A stretch of DNA of 64,000 nt from assembly GCF_900116135.1 (NCBI RefSeq), contig NZ_FOZX01000001.1, positions 1,397,918-1,461,917 on the forward strand, in the 5' to 3' direction. The notes beneath the pieces were generated by a model. The model was not told where the DNA came from, ran no database searches, and saw nothing but the letters and a program-made list of their open reading frames with translations. Shown here one piece after another: positions 33,140 to 43,564 of the stretch. A program made the position numbers and the translations under genes. Positions within the stretch are counted from its first letter, which is position 1. Every line of letters begins with the position of its first letter. The stretch is from Saccharopolyspora flava. Its GTDB lineage: Bacteria > Actinomycetota > Actinomycetes > Mycobacteriales > Pseudonocardiaceae.

Positions 33140-35143
33140 TCATCCCTCCCCTTCGGCGGCGAGGACGGCCAGCGGCTGGTCGAGCCCGACCGACTGCCCC
33201 TTCCGCGCGTGCACTTCGGTGACGGTTCCGTCGATCGGGGCGGTGACGGTGTGCTCCATCTTCATCGCCTCGACCACGAACAGGCGCTGCCCGCTGCGCA
33301 CCTGCTGGCCCTGGGTGACGTCGGCGACCAGCACCGTTCCCGGCATCGGGGCGGTGACCACGCCGTCGGAGCGGCCCGCGGTGCCGCCGCGCTCGGCCAG
33401 CAGGCGGTGCTCGGTGAGCGCCCAGGCGTGGCCGTCGGAGGCCAGCCAGGTGGTGCCGTCGACGTGCGCGAACCGGTAGCGGCGGGTGCGTCCCCGGTAG
33501 GTGACGGTGAGCGCGTCGTCGCGGGCGTGGGCGGAGGCCTCCGCGGTGGTGGTCGTCTCGCCGGTCTCCACCGCGACCTCGGCGCGCTCCGGGGTGCCCC
33601 GGAGGTGGATCTTGAGGTCGTCGGCGAAGCGCCAGGTGCTCCAGGCGGGTGGGCCGATGCGCCAGCCGTTCGGGACGTCCCACGGGTCGGCGCCGCTGCC
33701 GGGTTGGGCCTCGACCAGGCCGTGCAGGGCGGCGGCGACGTAGGCGTGCTCGGGGACGGTGTTCTCGGTGAGGGTGTCCAGGTCGCGTTCGACCAGGCCG
33801 GTGTCGAGGTCGCCCGCGAGCACGTCCGGGTGGTGCAGCAGGGCGCGGAGGAACGCGATGTTGCTGCTCAGCCCCAGGATCGTCGTGTCGGCCAGGGCCT
33901 TGTCGAGCCGGCGCAGGGCGTCGGTCCGGTGCGGTGCCCAGGCGATGACCTTGGCCAGCATCGGGTCGTAGTCGGAGCCGACGTGGCCGCCCGGCCGGAT
34001 GCCGGAGTCGACGCGCACGCCCGGGCCGGTGGCTTCGTGCACGGCGAGCAGTTCGCCGCCGGTGGGCAGGAAGCCTCGGGCCGGGTCCTCGGCGTAGACG
34101 CGGGCCTCGACGGCGTGGCCGTCGAGGGTCAGGTCCTGCTGCCGCCAGCCGAGCGGGACGCCTTCGGCGACCCGGACCTGCTGCTCGACGAGGTCGACGC
34201 CGCGTTCGCCGCGCACGGCCGTGACCAGCTCGGTCACCGGGTGCTCGACCTGCAGGCGGGTGTTCATCTCCATGAAGAAGAACTCGTCCGGCCGGTCGGC
34301 GGAGACGATGAACTCCACGGTCCCGGCGCCGGTGTAGCCGACCGCGCGGGCGGCGTCGGCCGCCGAGGCGCCGATGCGGGCGCGGGTCTCGGCGTCGAGC
34401 AGCGGCGACGGGGCTTCCTCGACGATCTTCTGGTGACGTCGCTGCAGGCTGCACTCGCGTTCGCCGAGGTGCACGACGTTGCCGTGCGCGTCGGCGAGGA
34501 CCTGGACCTCGATGTGCCGGGGCCGGGAGACGAACCGCTCGACGAACAGGGTGTCGTCGCCGAAGGCGGCTGCCGCCTCGCGGCGTGCCGAGGCGATCTG
34601 GTCGTCGAGCTCGGATTCGGCGTGCACCAGGCGCATTCCCTTGCCGCCACCGCCCGCCGAGGGCTTGAGCAGCACCGGGAACCCGACGTCGAGCGCGGCC
34701 CGGTGCAGGTCGGCGTCGGTCATGTCGGGGTCGCTGCGCCCGGGCACGACGGGGACCCCGGCGGCCGACACCGTCTGCTTGGCGCGGATCTTGTCGCCCA
34801 TCGACTCGATCGCGCTCGCGGGCGGGCCGATGAACACCACGCCCGCCTGCTCGCAGGCGCGCGCGAAATCGGCGTTCTCGGCGAGGAACCCGTAGCCGGG
34901 GTGGATGGCCTGCGCCCCGGTCTCGCGGGCCGCGTCGAGGATCCGCTTGCCGTTGAGGTAGCTCTCGGACGCCAACGCCGGTCCGATGTGGACGGACGTG
35001 TCGGCTTCGGCGACGTGGCGCGCGTTCCGGTCTGCGTCGCTGAAGACCGCCACCGAGCGGATGCCCAGCTGGCGCAGGGTGCGGATGACCCGGACCGCGA
35101 TCTCGCCCCGGTTGGCGACCAGCACGGTGTCGAACATGCTCAC
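33140..35143 (-). CDS. Acyl-CoA carboxylase alpha subunit (biotin carboxylase + BCCP)
   Basis: A 667-aa protein. The biotin carboxylase domain comes first ([22 protein letters not shown]-grasp GGGGKGMR about residue 165; [27 protein letters not shown]). The biotinyl carrier domain is C-terminal with biotin-Lys in [11 protein letters not shown]. It carboxylates biotin for the AccD partner encoded 4 bp upstream. The companion acyl-CoA dehydrogenase points to methylcrotonyl-CoA carboxylase of leucine breakdown (as in S. coelicolor SCO2776-2779), though a hydroxymethylglutaryl-CoA lyase gene, expected in that set, is absent here. Confidence 0.9.
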   Translation of the reverse strand: MSMFDTVLVANRGEIAVRVIRTLRQLGIRSVAVFSDADRNARHVAEADTSVHIGPALASESYLNGKRILDAARETGAQAIHPGYGFLAENADFARACEQAGVVFIGPPASAIESMGDKIRAKQTVSAAGVPVVPGRSDPDMTDADLHRAALDVGFPVLLKPSAGGGGKGMRLVHAESELDDQIASARREAAAAFGDDTLFVERFVSRPRHIEVQVLADAHGNVVHLGERECSLQRRHQKIVEEAPSPLLDAETRARIGASAADAARAVGYTGAGTVEFIVSADRPDEFFFMEMNTRLQVEHPVTELVTAVRGERGVDLVEQQVRVAEGVPLGWRQQDLTLDGHAVEARVYAEDPARGFLPTGGELLAVHEATGPGVRVDSGIRPGGHVGSDYDPMLAKVIAWAPHRTDALRRLDKALADTTILGLSSNIAFLRALLHHPDVLAGDLDTGLVERDLDTLTENTVPEHAYVAAALHGLVEAQPGSGADPWDVPNGWRIGPPAWSTWRFADDLKIHLRGTPERAEVAVETGETTTTAEASAHARDDALTVTYRGRTRRYRFAHVDGTTWLASDGHAWALTEHRLLAERGGTAGRSDGVVTAPMPGTVLVADVTQGQQVRSGQRLFVVEAMKMEHTVTAPIDGTVTEVHARKGQSVGLDQPLAVLAAEGEG

Positions 35144-35147
35144 TCCC

Positions 35148-36761
35148 TCACATCCGGAAAACGCCGTAGGAGACCGGTTCGAGCGGTGCGTTGCCCGCCG
35201 CCGAGATGGCCAGCCCCAGCACGTCCCGGGTCTGCTTGGGGTCGATCACGCCGTCGTCCCAGAGCCGGGCCGTCGCGTAGTACGGGTGGCCCTGGTGCTC
35301 GTACTGGTCGCGGATCGGCTGCTTGAACGCCTCTTCGTCCTCGGTCGACCAGTCCTCGCCGCGCGCGTCCTTCTGGTCGCGGCGGACGGTGGCCAGCACC
35401 GAGGCGGCCTGCTCGCCGCCCATCACCGAGATGCGGGCGTTGGGCCACATCCACATGAACCGGGGCGAGTAGGCCCGGCCGCACATCGAGTAGTTCCCGG
35501 CGCCGAACGAGCCGCCGATGACGACGGTGAACTTCGGGACCCGGGCGCAGGCGACGGCGGTGACCATCTTCGCGCCGTGCTTGGCGATGCCGCCCGCCTC
35601 GTACTCCTTGCCGACCATGAACCCGGAGATGTTCTGCAGGAACACCAGCGGGATCGAGCGCTTGTCGCACAGCTCGATGAAGTGCGCGCCCTTCATCGCC
35701 GACTCGCTGAACAGGATGCCGTTGTTGGCGACGATGCCGACCGGTTGACCGTGGATCCGGGCGAAGCCGGTGACCAGCGTCTGGCCGTACTCCTGCTTGA
35801 ACTCCTGGAACCGGCTGCCGTCGACGATGCGCGCGATCACCTCGCGCACGTCGTAGGGCGTGCGCGAGTCGGTGGGCACGGCGCCGTAGAGCTCGCCGGG
35901 GTCGACCGCCGGTTCCTCGCTGGGCGCGACCTCCCACGGGCGCGGCTCGCGCGGGCCCAGCGTGCCGACGATGTCGCGGACGATCCGCAGCGCGTCGGCG
36001 TCGTCGGCCGCGAGGTGGTCGGTGACGCCGGAGGTGCGCGAGTGCAGCTCGCCGCCGCCCAGCTCCTCGGCCGTGACCTCGGCGCCGGTCGCGGCCTTCA
36101 CCAGCGGTGGACCGCCCAGGAAGATCGTGCCCTGCTCGCGGACGATCACCGCCTCGTCGCTCATCGCGGGCACGTAGGCGCCGCCCGCCGTGCAGGACCC
36201 GAGCACGGCCGCGATCTGCGGGATCCCGCGCGCCGACATGGTGGCCTGGTTGTAGAAGATCCGGCCGAAGTGCTCGCGGTCCGGGAACACGTCGTCCTGC
36301 TTGGGCAGGAACGCGCCACCGGAGTCGACCAGGTACAGGCACGGCAGGTTGTTGTGCAGCGCGACCTCCTGGGCGCGCAGGTGCTTCTTGACCGTGACCG
36401 GGTAGTAGGTGCCGCCCTTGACCGTGGCGTCGTTGGCGACGATCACGCACTCGCGACCGGCGACCCGGCCGACGCCGGTGATGATCCCGGCGGCCGGCGC
36501 CTCGTCGTCGTAGAGACCGTGCGCGGCCATCGGCGAGAGCTCCAGGAACGGCGAACCCCGGTCCAGCAGCGCGTCCACGCGGTCGCGGGGCAGCAGCTTG
36601 CCGCGCTCGACGTGCCTGATCCGCGCCTTCTCCGGCCCGCCCAGGCGAGCTCTGGTCAGCTGCACGTTGAGGTCGTCGACGAGCTTGGCGTGCTGCTCGG
36701 CGTTGCGCGCGAACTCCGGCGAATCCGGATCCACCGACGTGCGCAGGACGGGCGCATCCAT
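35148..36761 (-). CDS. Acyl-CoA carboxylase beta subunit (carboxyltransferase)
   Basis: A 537-aa carboxyltransferase from ATG 36761. It carries the CoA-binding ([25 protein letters not shown]) and crotonase-like halves ([95 protein letters not shown]). These motifs match the methylcrotonyl/geranyl-CoA carboxylase branch more than propionyl-CoA carboxylase, notably the [10 protein letters not shown] and [10 protein letters not shown] blocks. First gene of the operon; the operator-like repeat at 36792 lies over its promoter. Confidence 0.9.
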   Translation of the reverse strand: MDAPVLRTSVDPDSPEFARNAEQHAKLVDDLNVQLTRARLGGPEKARIRHVERGKLLPRDRVDALLDRGSPFLELSPMAAHGLYDDEAPAAGIITGVGRVAGRECVIVANDATVKGGTYYPVTVKKHLRAQEVALHNNLPCLYLVDSGGAFLPKQDDVFPDREHFGRIFYNQATMSARGIPQIAAVLGSCTAGGAYVPAMSDEAVIVREQGTIFLGGPPLVKAATGAEVTAEELGGGELHSRTSGVTDHLAADDADALRIVRDIVGTLGPREPRPWEVAPSEEPAVDPGELYGAVPTDSRTPYDVREVIARIVDGSRFQEFKQEYGQTLVTGFARIHGQPVGIVANNGILFSESAMKGAHFIELCDKRSIPLVFLQNISGFMVGKEYEAGGIAKHGAKMVTAVACARVPKFTVVIGGSFGAGNYSMCGRAYSPRFMWMWPNARISVMGGEQAASVLATVRRDQKDARGEDWSTEDEEAFKQPIRDQYEHQGHPYYATARLWDDGVIDPKQTRDVLGLAISAAGNAPLEPVSYGVFRM

Positions 36762-36791
36762 GGGGGCACACCTTCCGCTGAGGCTCGGGCG

Positions 36792-36834
36792 GTTAGTCAT
36801 CGTTAACTGAGGACTCATGTTAACGATGACTAAC
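36792..36834. promoter_or_regulatory. Perfect inverted repeat, probable TetR operator
   Basis: GTTAGTCATCGTTAAC (36792-36807) is repeated inverted as GTTAACGATGACTAAC (36819-36834) with an 11-bp centre, in the 96-bp gap between the divergent accD operon and the TetR gene. Each half itself has GTTA-N8-TAAC symmetry, so two TetR dimers may bind. Confidence 0.75.
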
Positions 36835-36857
36835 GTCTTCGTCTAGCATCTCGGGGC

Positions 36858-37427
36858 ATGTCCACCGATGCGGCGAAGCCGAGCCGGCGCGAGCAGATCC
36901 TGACCGCGGCCGCCGAGAAGTTCGCGCGCGCCGGCTTCCACGGCGTCGGCATCGACGACATCGGCGCCGCCGTGGGCATCTCCGGGCCCGCGCTCTACCG
37001 GCACTTCCGCAGCAAGGACGCGATGCTGGCGGAGCTGCTGACCGGCATCAGCGACCGGCTGCTGTTCGGCGGCAAGGACCGGGTCGACGCCGCCTCCGAC
37101 CCGCAGGAGGCGCTGGAGCGGCTGGTGCGCTGGCACGTCGAGTTCGCGCTGCGCAACCCGGCCCTGATCACCGTGCACATGCGCGATCTGGACAGCCTCT
37201 CCGACCGCGATCGCCGCCGGGTGCGGGAGTCGCAGCGGCTCTACGTCGAGGTGTGGGTGCAGACGCTGGTCGACGCCCGTCCGGAGCTCGACCGGCCGCG
37301 CGCCCGCGCCGCCGTGCACGCGGTGTTCGGGCTGATCAACTCGACGCCGTTCAGCGCGCACCTGGACACCTCGGCGATGTCGCGGCTGCTGCGCGACATG
37401 GCGCACGGCGCCATCACCGCGATCTGA
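36858..37427 (+). CDS. TetR family regulator of the adjacent accD-accA-acd operon
   Basis: 189 aa. HTH: REQILTAAAEKFARAGFHGVGIDDIGAAVGISGPALYRHFRSKDAMLAELL, the classic TetR domain. The C-terminal ligand domain is helical (LERLVRWHVEFALRNPALITVHMRDLDSLSDRDRRRVRESQRLYVEVWVQTLVD), as in the fatty-acid/CoA-responsive SACE_7040/FadR-like regulators of Actinobacteria. A TAGCAT -10-like box ends 8 nt before ATG 36858, inside the intergenic operator region, so it probably represses itself and the divergent operon. Confidence 0.87.
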   Translation: MSTDAAKPSRREQILTAAAEKFARAGFHGVGIDDIGAAVGISGPALYRHFRSKDAMLAELLTGISDRLLFGGKDRVDAASDPQEALERLVRWHVEFALRNPALITVHMRDLDSLSDRDRRRVRESQRLYVEVWVQTLVDARPELDRPRARAAVHAVFGLINSTPFSAHLDTSAMSRLLRDMAHGAITAI

Positions 37428-37473
37428 GCGACCCTCTCCTGGGGCTTCCGCATCGCGGAGCGAGGGTTTCAGC

Positions 37474-37547
37474 GGGGACAGTTTTAGTGAGAACTGTCCC
37501 GACATTTCGGGCATCGAGGGTGGGCAGTTATGACTAAAACTGTCCCC
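37474..37547. repeat. Family-A long dyad repeat (copy 3)
   Basis: Perfect 15-bp arms GGGGACAGTTTTAGT (37474-37488) and ACTAAAACTGTCCCC (37533-37547), with additional imperfect pairing inside. It sits between two genes in the same orientation (TetR, ctaD), the third context for this family. Confidence 0.85.
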
Positions 37548-37647
37548 TGCCGAGCCCTCGACGCGGCACGGATGCGCGATTGCGGGGGTCAGACGCCGGG
37601 AGAAGACTGAAGCGGGACGTCTCTCCCGCGCTCAGCCGGAGGCGGAC

Positions 37648-39342
37648 ATGGCCATCACCGACATCCAGCCCACCGCGGTACCCACGCGGGCACCGACGAG
37701 CAGGCGCCCGCACAAGGGCGGACGGCTGGTGCCGTGGCTGCGGACCACCGACCCGAAGGACATCGGGGTCCTCTACCTGATCACCTCGTTCGCGTTCTTC
37801 CTCGCAGGCGGCGCGATGGCGCTGCTGATCCGCGGCGAGCTGGCCGTCCCCGGGCTCCAGATCGTGTCGCAGGAGCAGTACAACCAGCTGTTCACCATGC
37901 ACGGCACGGTGATGCTGCTGCTGTTCGCGACGCCGATCGTGTTCGGCTTCGCCAACATCGTCCTGCCGCTGCAGATCGGCGCGCCGGACGTGGCGTTCCC
38001 GCGGCTCAACGCCTTCTCCTACTGGCTGTTCCTGTTCGGCGGGCTGATCGTGCTCAGCGGGTTCCTGATGCCCGGCGGCGCCGCGGACTTCGGCTGGACC
38101 GCCTACACGCCGCTGTCGCGCGGTCCGTACAGCGTCGGTCCCGGCGGCGACCTGTGGGCGGCCGGGCTCATCGTGTCCGGGCTGGGCACGATCCTGGGCG
38201 CGGTCAACATGATCACCACGGTGGTGTGCCTGCGCTGCCCCGGCATGACGATGTGGCGGATGCCGATCTTCACCTGGAACGTGCTGGCCACCAGCATCCT
38301 GGTGCTGATGGCCTTCCCGATCCTGACCGCCGCGCTGTTCGGGCTGCTGATCGACCGGCACCTCGGCGGGCACGCCTTCGACCCGGCGCACGGCGGGGCG
38401 ATCCTGTACCAGCACCTGTTCTGGTTCTTCGGGCATCCCGAGGTCTACATCGTGGCGCTGCCGTTCTTCGGCATCGTCACCGAGATCCTGCCGGTGTTCA
38501 GCCGGAAACCGCTGTTCGGCTACACCGGGCTGGTGCTGGCCACGATGGTGATCATGGGTTTGTCGGTGGTCGTGTGGGCGCACCACATGTTCGCCACCGG
38601 TGCCGTGCTGCTGCCGTTCTTCTCGTTCGCGACGTTCCTCATCGCGGTGCCGACCGGCATCAAGTTCTTCAACTGGATCGGCACGATGTGGCGCGGGAAG
38701 CTGACGTTCGAGAGCCCCATGCTGTTCTCGGTCGGGTTCCTGGTGACGTTCCTGCTCGGCGGGCTGACCGGCATCCTGCTGGCCTCGCCGCCGCTGGACT
38801 TCCACATCACCGACACCTACTTCGTGGTGGCGCACTTCCACTACGTGCTGTTCGGGACGATCGTGTTCGCGGTGTTCGCCGGCGTCTACTACTGGTTCCC
38901 GAAGATCACCGGCCGGATGATGGACGAGCGGCTGGGCCGGCTGCACTTCTGGCTCACGTTCGTCGGCTTCCACACGACGTTCCTGGTGCAGCACTGGCTG
39001 GGCAACGAGGGGATGCCGCGCCGCTACGCCGACTACCTGGTCACCGACGGGTTCACCGCGCTGAACGCGGTCTCCACGATCGGCGCGTTCGTGCTGGGCG
39101 CCTCGATGCTGCCGTTCCTGTACAACGTGCTCACCAGCTACCGCTACGGCGCTCCGGTCGAGGTGGACGACCCGTGGGGGCACGGGAACTCGCTGGAGTG
39201 GGCGACGTCGTGCCCGCCGCCGCGGCACAACTTCACGGCGCTGCCCCGGATCCGCTCGATCCGCCCGGCGTTCGAGCTGCACTACCCGCACATGACCGAT
39301 CGCCTCGAATCCGAGGCTCACGCGAGTCTCCGGCGTCGGTGA
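37648..39342 (+). CDS. ctaD: Cytochrome c oxidase subunit I
   Basis: CtaD is the haem-copper catalytic subunit of the aa3-type cytochrome c oxidase. 564 aa and about 12 transmembrane helices. Ligand motifs: HGTVMLL (low-spin haem a His), [14 protein letters not shown] (Cu-B His and the cross-linked Tyr), WAHHMFATG (two Cu-B His) and [11 protein letters not shown] (haem a3 and a). Here it stands alone; other subunits are elsewhere, as in many actinomycetes, and a second copy may exist. Confidence 0.95.
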   Translation: MAITDIQPTAVPTRAPTSRRPHKGGRLVPWLRTTDPKDIGVLYLITSFAFFLAGGAMALLIRGELAVPGLQIVSQEQYNQLFTMHGTVMLLLFATPIVFGFANIVLPLQIGAPDVAFPRLNAFSYWLFLFGGLIVLSGFLMPGGAADFGWTAYTPLSRGPYSVGPGGDLWAAGLIVSGLGTILGAVNMITTVVCLRCPGMTMWRMPIFTWNVLATSILVLMAFPILTAALFGLLIDRHLGGHAFDPAHGGAILYQHLFWFFGHPEVYIVALPFFGIVTEILPVFSRKPLFGYTGLVLATMVIMGLSVVVWAHHMFATGAVLLPFFSFATFLIAVPTGIKFFNWIGTMWRGKLTFESPMLFSVGFLVTFLLGGLTGILLASPPLDFHITDTYFVVAHFHYVLFGTIVFAVFAGVYYWFPKITGRMMDERLGRLHFWLTFVGFHTTFLVQHWLGNEGMPRRYADYLVTDGFTALNAVSTIGAFVLGASMLPFLYNVLTSYRYGAPVEVDDPWGHGNSLEWATSCPPPRHNFTALPRIRSIRPAFELHYPHMTDRLESEAHASLRRR

Positions 39343-39346
39343 CGGC

Positions 39347-39560
39347 GCAGTTTTCATGAAAACTTCCCTCCCCCAACGACCTCGGGAGAGAAGATCAAGA
39401 GCGCAGTTCTCATGAAAACTTCCCCTCCCCACGGAACCCTCGGAGAACGGGGTGGAGAGGCTCTCACCAGGGAATCCGGGTCTCCAGGTGGTCTGTGTGT
39501 GGGGAAGTTTTCATGAAAACTTCGGTTCTTCGGGGGTGGGGAAGTTTTCATGAAAACTTC
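39347..39560. repeat. Cluster of four GTTTTCATGAAAAC dyads
   Basis: Cores at 39350-39363, 39406-39419 (GTTCTCATGAAAAC), 39507-39520 and 39544-39557, each flanked by AACTTCCC/GGGGAAGTT. Spacings are irregular (42, 87 and 23 bp). The cluster fills the space between convergent ctaD and the arylsulfotransferase gene. The same core occurs at 27-86. Confidence 0.8.
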
Positions 39561-39578
39561 CCCACCCCCGAGAGGGAA

Positions 39579-40991
39579 TCAGGAGACGACGTCGGAGCGG
39601 CTGAGGACCTTGCCCTGGGCGTCGAGGGCCTCGACGGCGAAGTAGCGCTCGGGGCGGACGATCTGGCCGGCGGTCTCGAAGCCGGACTTGGCGACGTCGC
39701 CGATCGGGTGCAGGTCGTCCTCGTCATCGCCGGCGAGGATCCGCCAGGCGCGGACCTCGGTGGAGCCGTTCCAGCTGCTGTAGAGGACCCGGGAGCCGTT
39801 CTCCTCGCGCAGCGCGACGTCCGGGCGGGTCATCGGGGTGCCGACCCACGGCAGCCGCTGCGCGCGGTAGGACTGCATCCCGTCGCCGAGCGAACCGTGC
39901 AGCACGACGTTGCCCGCCGCGTCGTACTCGGTGAACTGGCCCTGCGAGCCCCAGCCCACGAGGTGGTGGCCGCCGGGCAGCACCTGGTGGCTGCCCTGGG
40001 AGACGCTCGTCGTCCCGCCGGGGTGCGGGAAGGCCTGGGCGAGCCGGGCGGTGCGCGCGACCGGGTCGAGGTCGAGGACGATGCCGCGCGAGGGCGGTCC
40101 GGGCGCGTCGGCGGCGTTGTCGAACAGGCTCAGCTGACCGGTCGGCAGCCAGCGCGCGTCGTGCTGCCGGGCGAAGTGCGCGGCGGGGTCGACGGCGAAG
40201 TCGCTGCGCACACCGCCGAGCCGCCACTGGATCGCGCCGGTCTTCCGGTCGATCTGGTAGACGGCGTCGGTGTTGCGGGCCGACAGCAGGAGGTTGCCCG
40301 CGGCGTCCTCGGTGACCGAGTTCGGGTGCAGGTAGTCGAACAGCGCGTTGGGGTCGGGCGGAGCGGGGGCGGTCGATTCCTCCAGCCCGATGTGCTCGTG
40401 GCTGCGCCAGTCGAACAGGACGAGACCGGTGGCGATGTCGACCTCCTGGATCACGCCCTCGATCACCTTGCGGCCGTCGACGTCGACCGGGTGGTAGGCG
40501 AGCAGCAACGCGGTGTTGCGCGGCGTGATGGTCATGTCGTGCAGGTCGGTGTCGACGCCGTTGCCGGTCTTGACGGTGGCGACCTCCTGGTAGGACTGGT
40601 CCAGGACGTGGAACTCACCGTTGCCCCAGCCCTGGTCCTGATCGCCTTCCCACCAGGTCAGCACGGGCTCGCCCCGGTAGGTCTGGGTGCGCAGGGCGGT
40701 GCTCACCCGGCTCACACCGTCGCCGTAGGGCTGGAACCAGACGGGCTGACCGGAGTCGTCCACGATCATCGGGCCGCCTTGGGTCGCGGTCCCGCGGGGG
40801 TCGAGGAAGAGGTAGCCGGGTTCGGTGCCGCGCGCGGGTGTTTCGATCTGCACCTGCGGCGGACTCAGGTCCGGCCGGCTGACGTACTGGCTGGGCACCG
40901 GTGGCGCCGCGGCGCCGGGGAGCGCGGCGGCGACCAGCGCGGTCATGGCGAGCGCTGCTCCCGCGACGAGACGTGAACCCGGTTTCCGCAT
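39579..40991 (-). CDS. Secreted arylsulfotransferase (ASST)-like protein
   Basis: A 470-aa exported protein. The signal peptide is MRKPGSRLVAGAALAMTALVAAALPGAAA with a plausible AxA site. The mature part is a beta-propeller of the ASST family (PGYLFLDPRGTATQGGPMIVDDSGQPVWFQPYGDG, YRGEPVLTWWEGDQDQGWGNGEFHVLDQSYQEVATVKTGNG, HPNSVTEDAAGNLLLSARNTDAVYQIDRKTGAIQWRLGG). In characterised ASSTs a propeller His takes the sulfate; whether this member catalyses sulfate transfer is not decidable. The last line of the product (DEDDLHPIGDVAKSGFET) is a short beta C-terminus. Confidence 0.8.
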   Translation of the reverse strand: MRKPGSRLVAGAALAMTALVAAALPGAAAPPVPSQYVSRPDLSPPQVQIETPARGTEPGYLFLDPRGTATQGGPMIVDDSGQPVWFQPYGDGVSRVSTALRTQTYRGEPVLTWWEGDQDQGWGNGEFHVLDQSYQEVATVKTGNGVDTDLHDMTITPRNTALLLAYHPVDVDGRKVIEGVIQEVDIATGLVLFDWRSHEHIGLEESTAPAPPDPNALFDYLHPNSVTEDAAGNLLLSARNTDAVYQIDRKTGAIQWRLGGVRSDFAVDPAAHFARQHDARWLPTGQLSLFDNAADAPGPPSRGIVLDLDPVARTARLAQAFPHPGGTTSVSQGSHQVLPGGHHLVGWGSQGQFTEYDAAGNVVLHGSLGDGMQSYRAQRLPWVGTPMTRPDVALREENGSRVLYSSWNGSTEVRAWRILAGDDEDDLHPIGDVAKSGFETAGQIVRPERYFAVEALDAQGKVLSRSDVVS

Positions 40992-41327
40992 TCAGCTCTC
41001 CATTTCCGGAAATTCGACGAGTTCCGAATTCGCCCAATACGAGCGGCATTCGGTTGTGCGTTCCGCACGATCGAATTCCACAGTGGACAAGCTGATCTCG
41101 CAGGACTTTGGTCCGAACGAGCGACCTCGACAGTGGCGCGCTTCATACTCCGACGAGGAACAGCGCACGCCTGAGTACTGTTGAACGTGTGCGGAGCGCC
41201 ATCGTGGGCGCCGAACTGAATCGTTTCCGCAGCCTCCTCGCACCATCAAGGCGAACGACCACGCCTGACCACGCCGTGCAGTGCAGCGCGCGGAGAAGAC
41301 CACACCTTCACCACACGGGAGAATTCG
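40992..41327. other. Divergent promoter region of the ASST and MFS genes
   Basis: 336 bp without a supported gene. A perfect 12-bp palindrome ATTTCCGGAAAT lies at 41002-41013, close to the start of the ASST gene, and a ribosome binding site (GGGAGA) lies before TTG 41328. Confidence 0.45.
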
Positions 41328-42545
41328 TTGCCCATTGCCCTGTTGGCCCTGGCCATCGCCGCATTCGGGATCGGAACGACCGAGTTCGTGATGATGGGGC
41401 TGCTGCCTGAAGTGGCCTCCGACCTGCAGGTGTCGATCCCCGGCGCCGGCGGGTACATCTCGCTGTACGCACTCGGCGTCGTCATCGGCGCGCCCGCGCT
41501 GACCATGCTCGGCCTGCGCGCCCGCCGCAAGACGATGCTGCTGTGGATGCTCGTGCTGTTCACCGCCGGGAACCTGTTCTCGGCGTTCGCCCTCAACCAC
41601 GGGACGCTGCTGGCCGCCCGGTTCATCTCCGGTCTGCCGCACGGCGCGTTCTTCGGCATCGGCGCCGTCGTCGCCGCCGGACTGGTCGCCGCCGACCGGC
41701 GCGGGCAGGCCATCTCGATGATGTTCATCGGCCTCACCGTCGCCAACATCGTCGGCGTGCCGATCGGCACCCAGCTCGGCCACGCGCTCGGCTGGCGCTG
41801 GGCGTTCGGCCTGGTCGCGGTGATCGGCGTGATCGCGCTGGCGGCCGTGGCGGTGCTGGTGCCCAAGCAGCCCAAGCCCACCGAGGTCAGCCTGCGCGGC
41901 GAGCTGCGGGCCTTCCGCAACCCGCAGGTGTGGATCGCCTTCGCCGTCGTGGTCTTCGGTTTCGCCGCGATCTTCTCCTTCTACAGCTACATCAAGCCGG
42001 TGCTCACCGACGTGACCGGCTTCAGCGCCACCGCGGTCACCCCGCTGCTGGCCGTCTTCGGTGTCGGCATGACCGTCGGCACCGCGCTCGGCGGCCGGCT
42101 GGCCGACCGCGCGCCGCTGAAGACGCTGTGCGCGGGCATCTCGGCGCTGGCGGTGTCGCTGGCGGTGTTCGCGCTGACCGCGCAGAGCCCGATCATGGCC
42201 CCGATCATGGTGTTCCTGATCGGCGCGACCGGCTTCACCGCGATCCCCAGCATCCAGGCGCGCATCCTGGACCAGGCCAAGGAGGCCCCGGCGCTGGGCT
42301 CGGCGAGCATCCAGTCCACCTTCAACATCGCCAACTCGCTGGGCGCCTACCTGGGCGGCGTGGTGATCGCGGCCGGGTTCGGACTGGTGTCGCCCAGCTG
42401 GGTCGGTGCGCTGCTGGCGCTGGTCGGGCTGAGCTTCGCGGTGCTGTCGGGCCGGTTGGACACCCGCCCGAAGCGGCGCGAGGTCGTCGTCTCGCACCAG
42501 TCCTCGCAGCAGGCCACCGGGGCGGAGTCCGAGATCACCGCCTGA
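41328..42545 (+). CDS. MFS transporter, DHA1 (AraJ/Cmx-like) family
   Basis: A 405-aa 12-helix transporter. It starts IALLALAIAAFGIGTTEFVMMGLLPEVASDLQVSIPGAGGYISLYALGVVIGAPALTML, the drug-efflux DHA1 N-terminus with the conserved GIGTTEFVMMG block. Motif A-like LGLRARRKTMLLW and a VPIGTQLGHALGWRWAFG motif C follow. Relatives export chloramphenicol, arabinose or other small molecules. TTG 41328 has a GGGAGA ribosome binding site. Substrate unknown. Confidence 0.87.
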   Translation: MPIALLALAIAAFGIGTTEFVMMGLLPEVASDLQVSIPGAGGYISLYALGVVIGAPALTMLGLRARRKTMLLWMLVLFTAGNLFSAFALNHGTLLAARFISGLPHGAFFGIGAVVAAGLVAADRRGQAISMMFIGLTVANIVGVPIGTQLGHALGWRWAFGLVAVIGVIALAAVAVLVPKQPKPTEVSLRGELRAFRNPQVWIAFAVVVFGFAAIFSFYSYIKPVLTDVTGFSATAVTPLLAVFGVGMTVGTALGGRLADRAPLKTLCAGISALAVSLAVFALTAQSPIMAPIMVFLIGATGFTAIPSIQARILDQAKEAPALGSASIQSTFNIANSLGAYLGGVVIAAGFGLVSPSWVGALLALVGLSFAVLSGRLDTRPKRREVVVSHQSSQQATGAESEITA

Positions 42546-42584
42546 TCTGCGGTTGCTCAGCTCACACGAGTGCTCTGGAATGCA

Positions 42585-42621
42585 AGGGCCCCTGAATCGG
42601 TTCCAGCCGGACGGGGGCCCT
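42585..42621 (+). terminator. Terminator after the MFS gene
   Basis: AGGGCCCC (42585-42592) pairs with GGGGCCCT (42614-42621), a G/C stem in the space between two co-directional genes. Confidence 0.5.
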
Positions 42622-42678
42622 GCTTCACGCTCGAACGGTGGCCAGACCAATCCCGAATTCGGTGGAGGAAACACCCAC

Positions 42679-43503
42679 ATGACTCAGGTTCCGAACGTCA
42701 CGCTGAACACCGGTGCTTCGATGCCCCAGCTGGGCTACGGCGTCTTCCAGGTTCCGGCCGACGACGTCATCGCCCCGGTTCGCGCAGCGCTCGACGCCGG
42801 GTACCGCAGCATCGACACCGCGAAGGTGTACGGCAACGAGGAAGGCGTCGGCAAGGCCGTCGCCGAGTCCGGCATCAGCCGGGACGACCTGTTCATCACC
42901 ACCAAGCTGTGGAACGACGACCAGGGCTACGACAGCACGATGAAGGCCTTCGACGCGAGCCTGTCCCGGCTCGGCCTGGACTTCGTCGACCTGTACCTGA
43001 TCCACTGGCCGGTCCCGAGCCAGGACAAGTACGTCGAGACCTGGAAGGCCTTCGAGGAGATCCACAAGAGCGGCCGCGCCAAGGCGATCGGCGTCTCGAA
43101 CTTCCAGATCTCGCACCTCAAGCGCCTGTTCGACGAGACCGACGTGGTGCCCGCGCTGAACCAGATCGAGCTGCACCCGAACCTGCCGCAGGCCGAGCTG
43201 CGCGCCTTCCACGCCGAGCACGGCATCCTGACCGAGGCGTGGAGCCCGCTGGGCCGCAACAACGGTCTGCTGGACAGCGCCACGGTCGCCAACCTGGCGG
43301 AGAAGTACGGCAAGACCCCGGCGCAGATCGTGCTGCGCTGGCACATCGAGCTGGGCAACGTGACCATCCCGAAGTCGGTCACCCCGTCCCGCATCCAGGA
43401 GAACATCGAGGTCTTCGACTTCGAGCTCGCGCAGGACGACATCAAGGCCCTCACGGCCCTGGAGAACGGCGTCCGCGTCGGCCCGAACCCGGACGACATG
43501 TGA
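42679..43503 (+). CDS. Aldo/keto reductase
   Basis: A 274-aa NADPH-dependent aldo/keto reductase of the 2,5-diketo-D-gluconate reductase type. Catalytic tetrad: Asp in GYRSIDTAKVYGNE with Tyr in KVYGN, Lys in FITTKLWN and His in LIHWP. The cofactor site is IPKSVTPSRIQENI. ATG 42679 has GGAGG at 42664-42668. It is followed by a 44-bp perfect palindrome (43518-43561). Sugar, aldehyde or quinone substrates are all possible. Confidence 0.92.
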   Translation: MTQVPNVTLNTGASMPQLGYGVFQVPADDVIAPVRAALDAGYRSIDTAKVYGNEEGVGKAVAESGISRDDLFITTKLWNDDQGYDSTMKAFDASLSRLGLDFVDLYLIHWPVPSQDKYVETWKAFEEIHKSGRAKAIGVSNFQISHLKRLFDETDVVPALNQIELHPNLPQAELRAFHAEHGILTEAWSPLGRNNGLLDSATVANLAEKYGKTPAQIVLRWHIELGNVTIPKSVTPSRIQENIEVFDFELAQDDIKALTALENGVRVGPNPDDM

Positions 43504-43517
43504 TCCGGAGCCGAACG

Positions 43518-43561
43518 GCGAGAAGGGCCCGCGACCTGATCAGGTCGCGGGCCCTTCTCGC
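43518..43561. terminator. Perfect 44-bp palindrome, bidirectional terminator
   Basis: Arms of 22 bp (GCGAGAAGGGCCCGCGACCT..., centre CTGATCAG) with no loop, exactly between the convergent reductase and FAD-monooxygenase genes. Confidence 0.75.
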
Positions 43562-43564
43562 TGT

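Noticed and set aside
36986..37540. Frames overlapping the TetR gene and family-A repeat
   Set aside because: Shadows in other frames of the TetR gene; the HTH motif sits only in the 36858 frame.
39347..39560. CRISPR array (four repeated GTTTTCATGAAAAC units)
   Set aside because: Spacing is irregular (23-87 bp), repeats are only about 14-20 bp and self-palindromic, and no cas genes are present.
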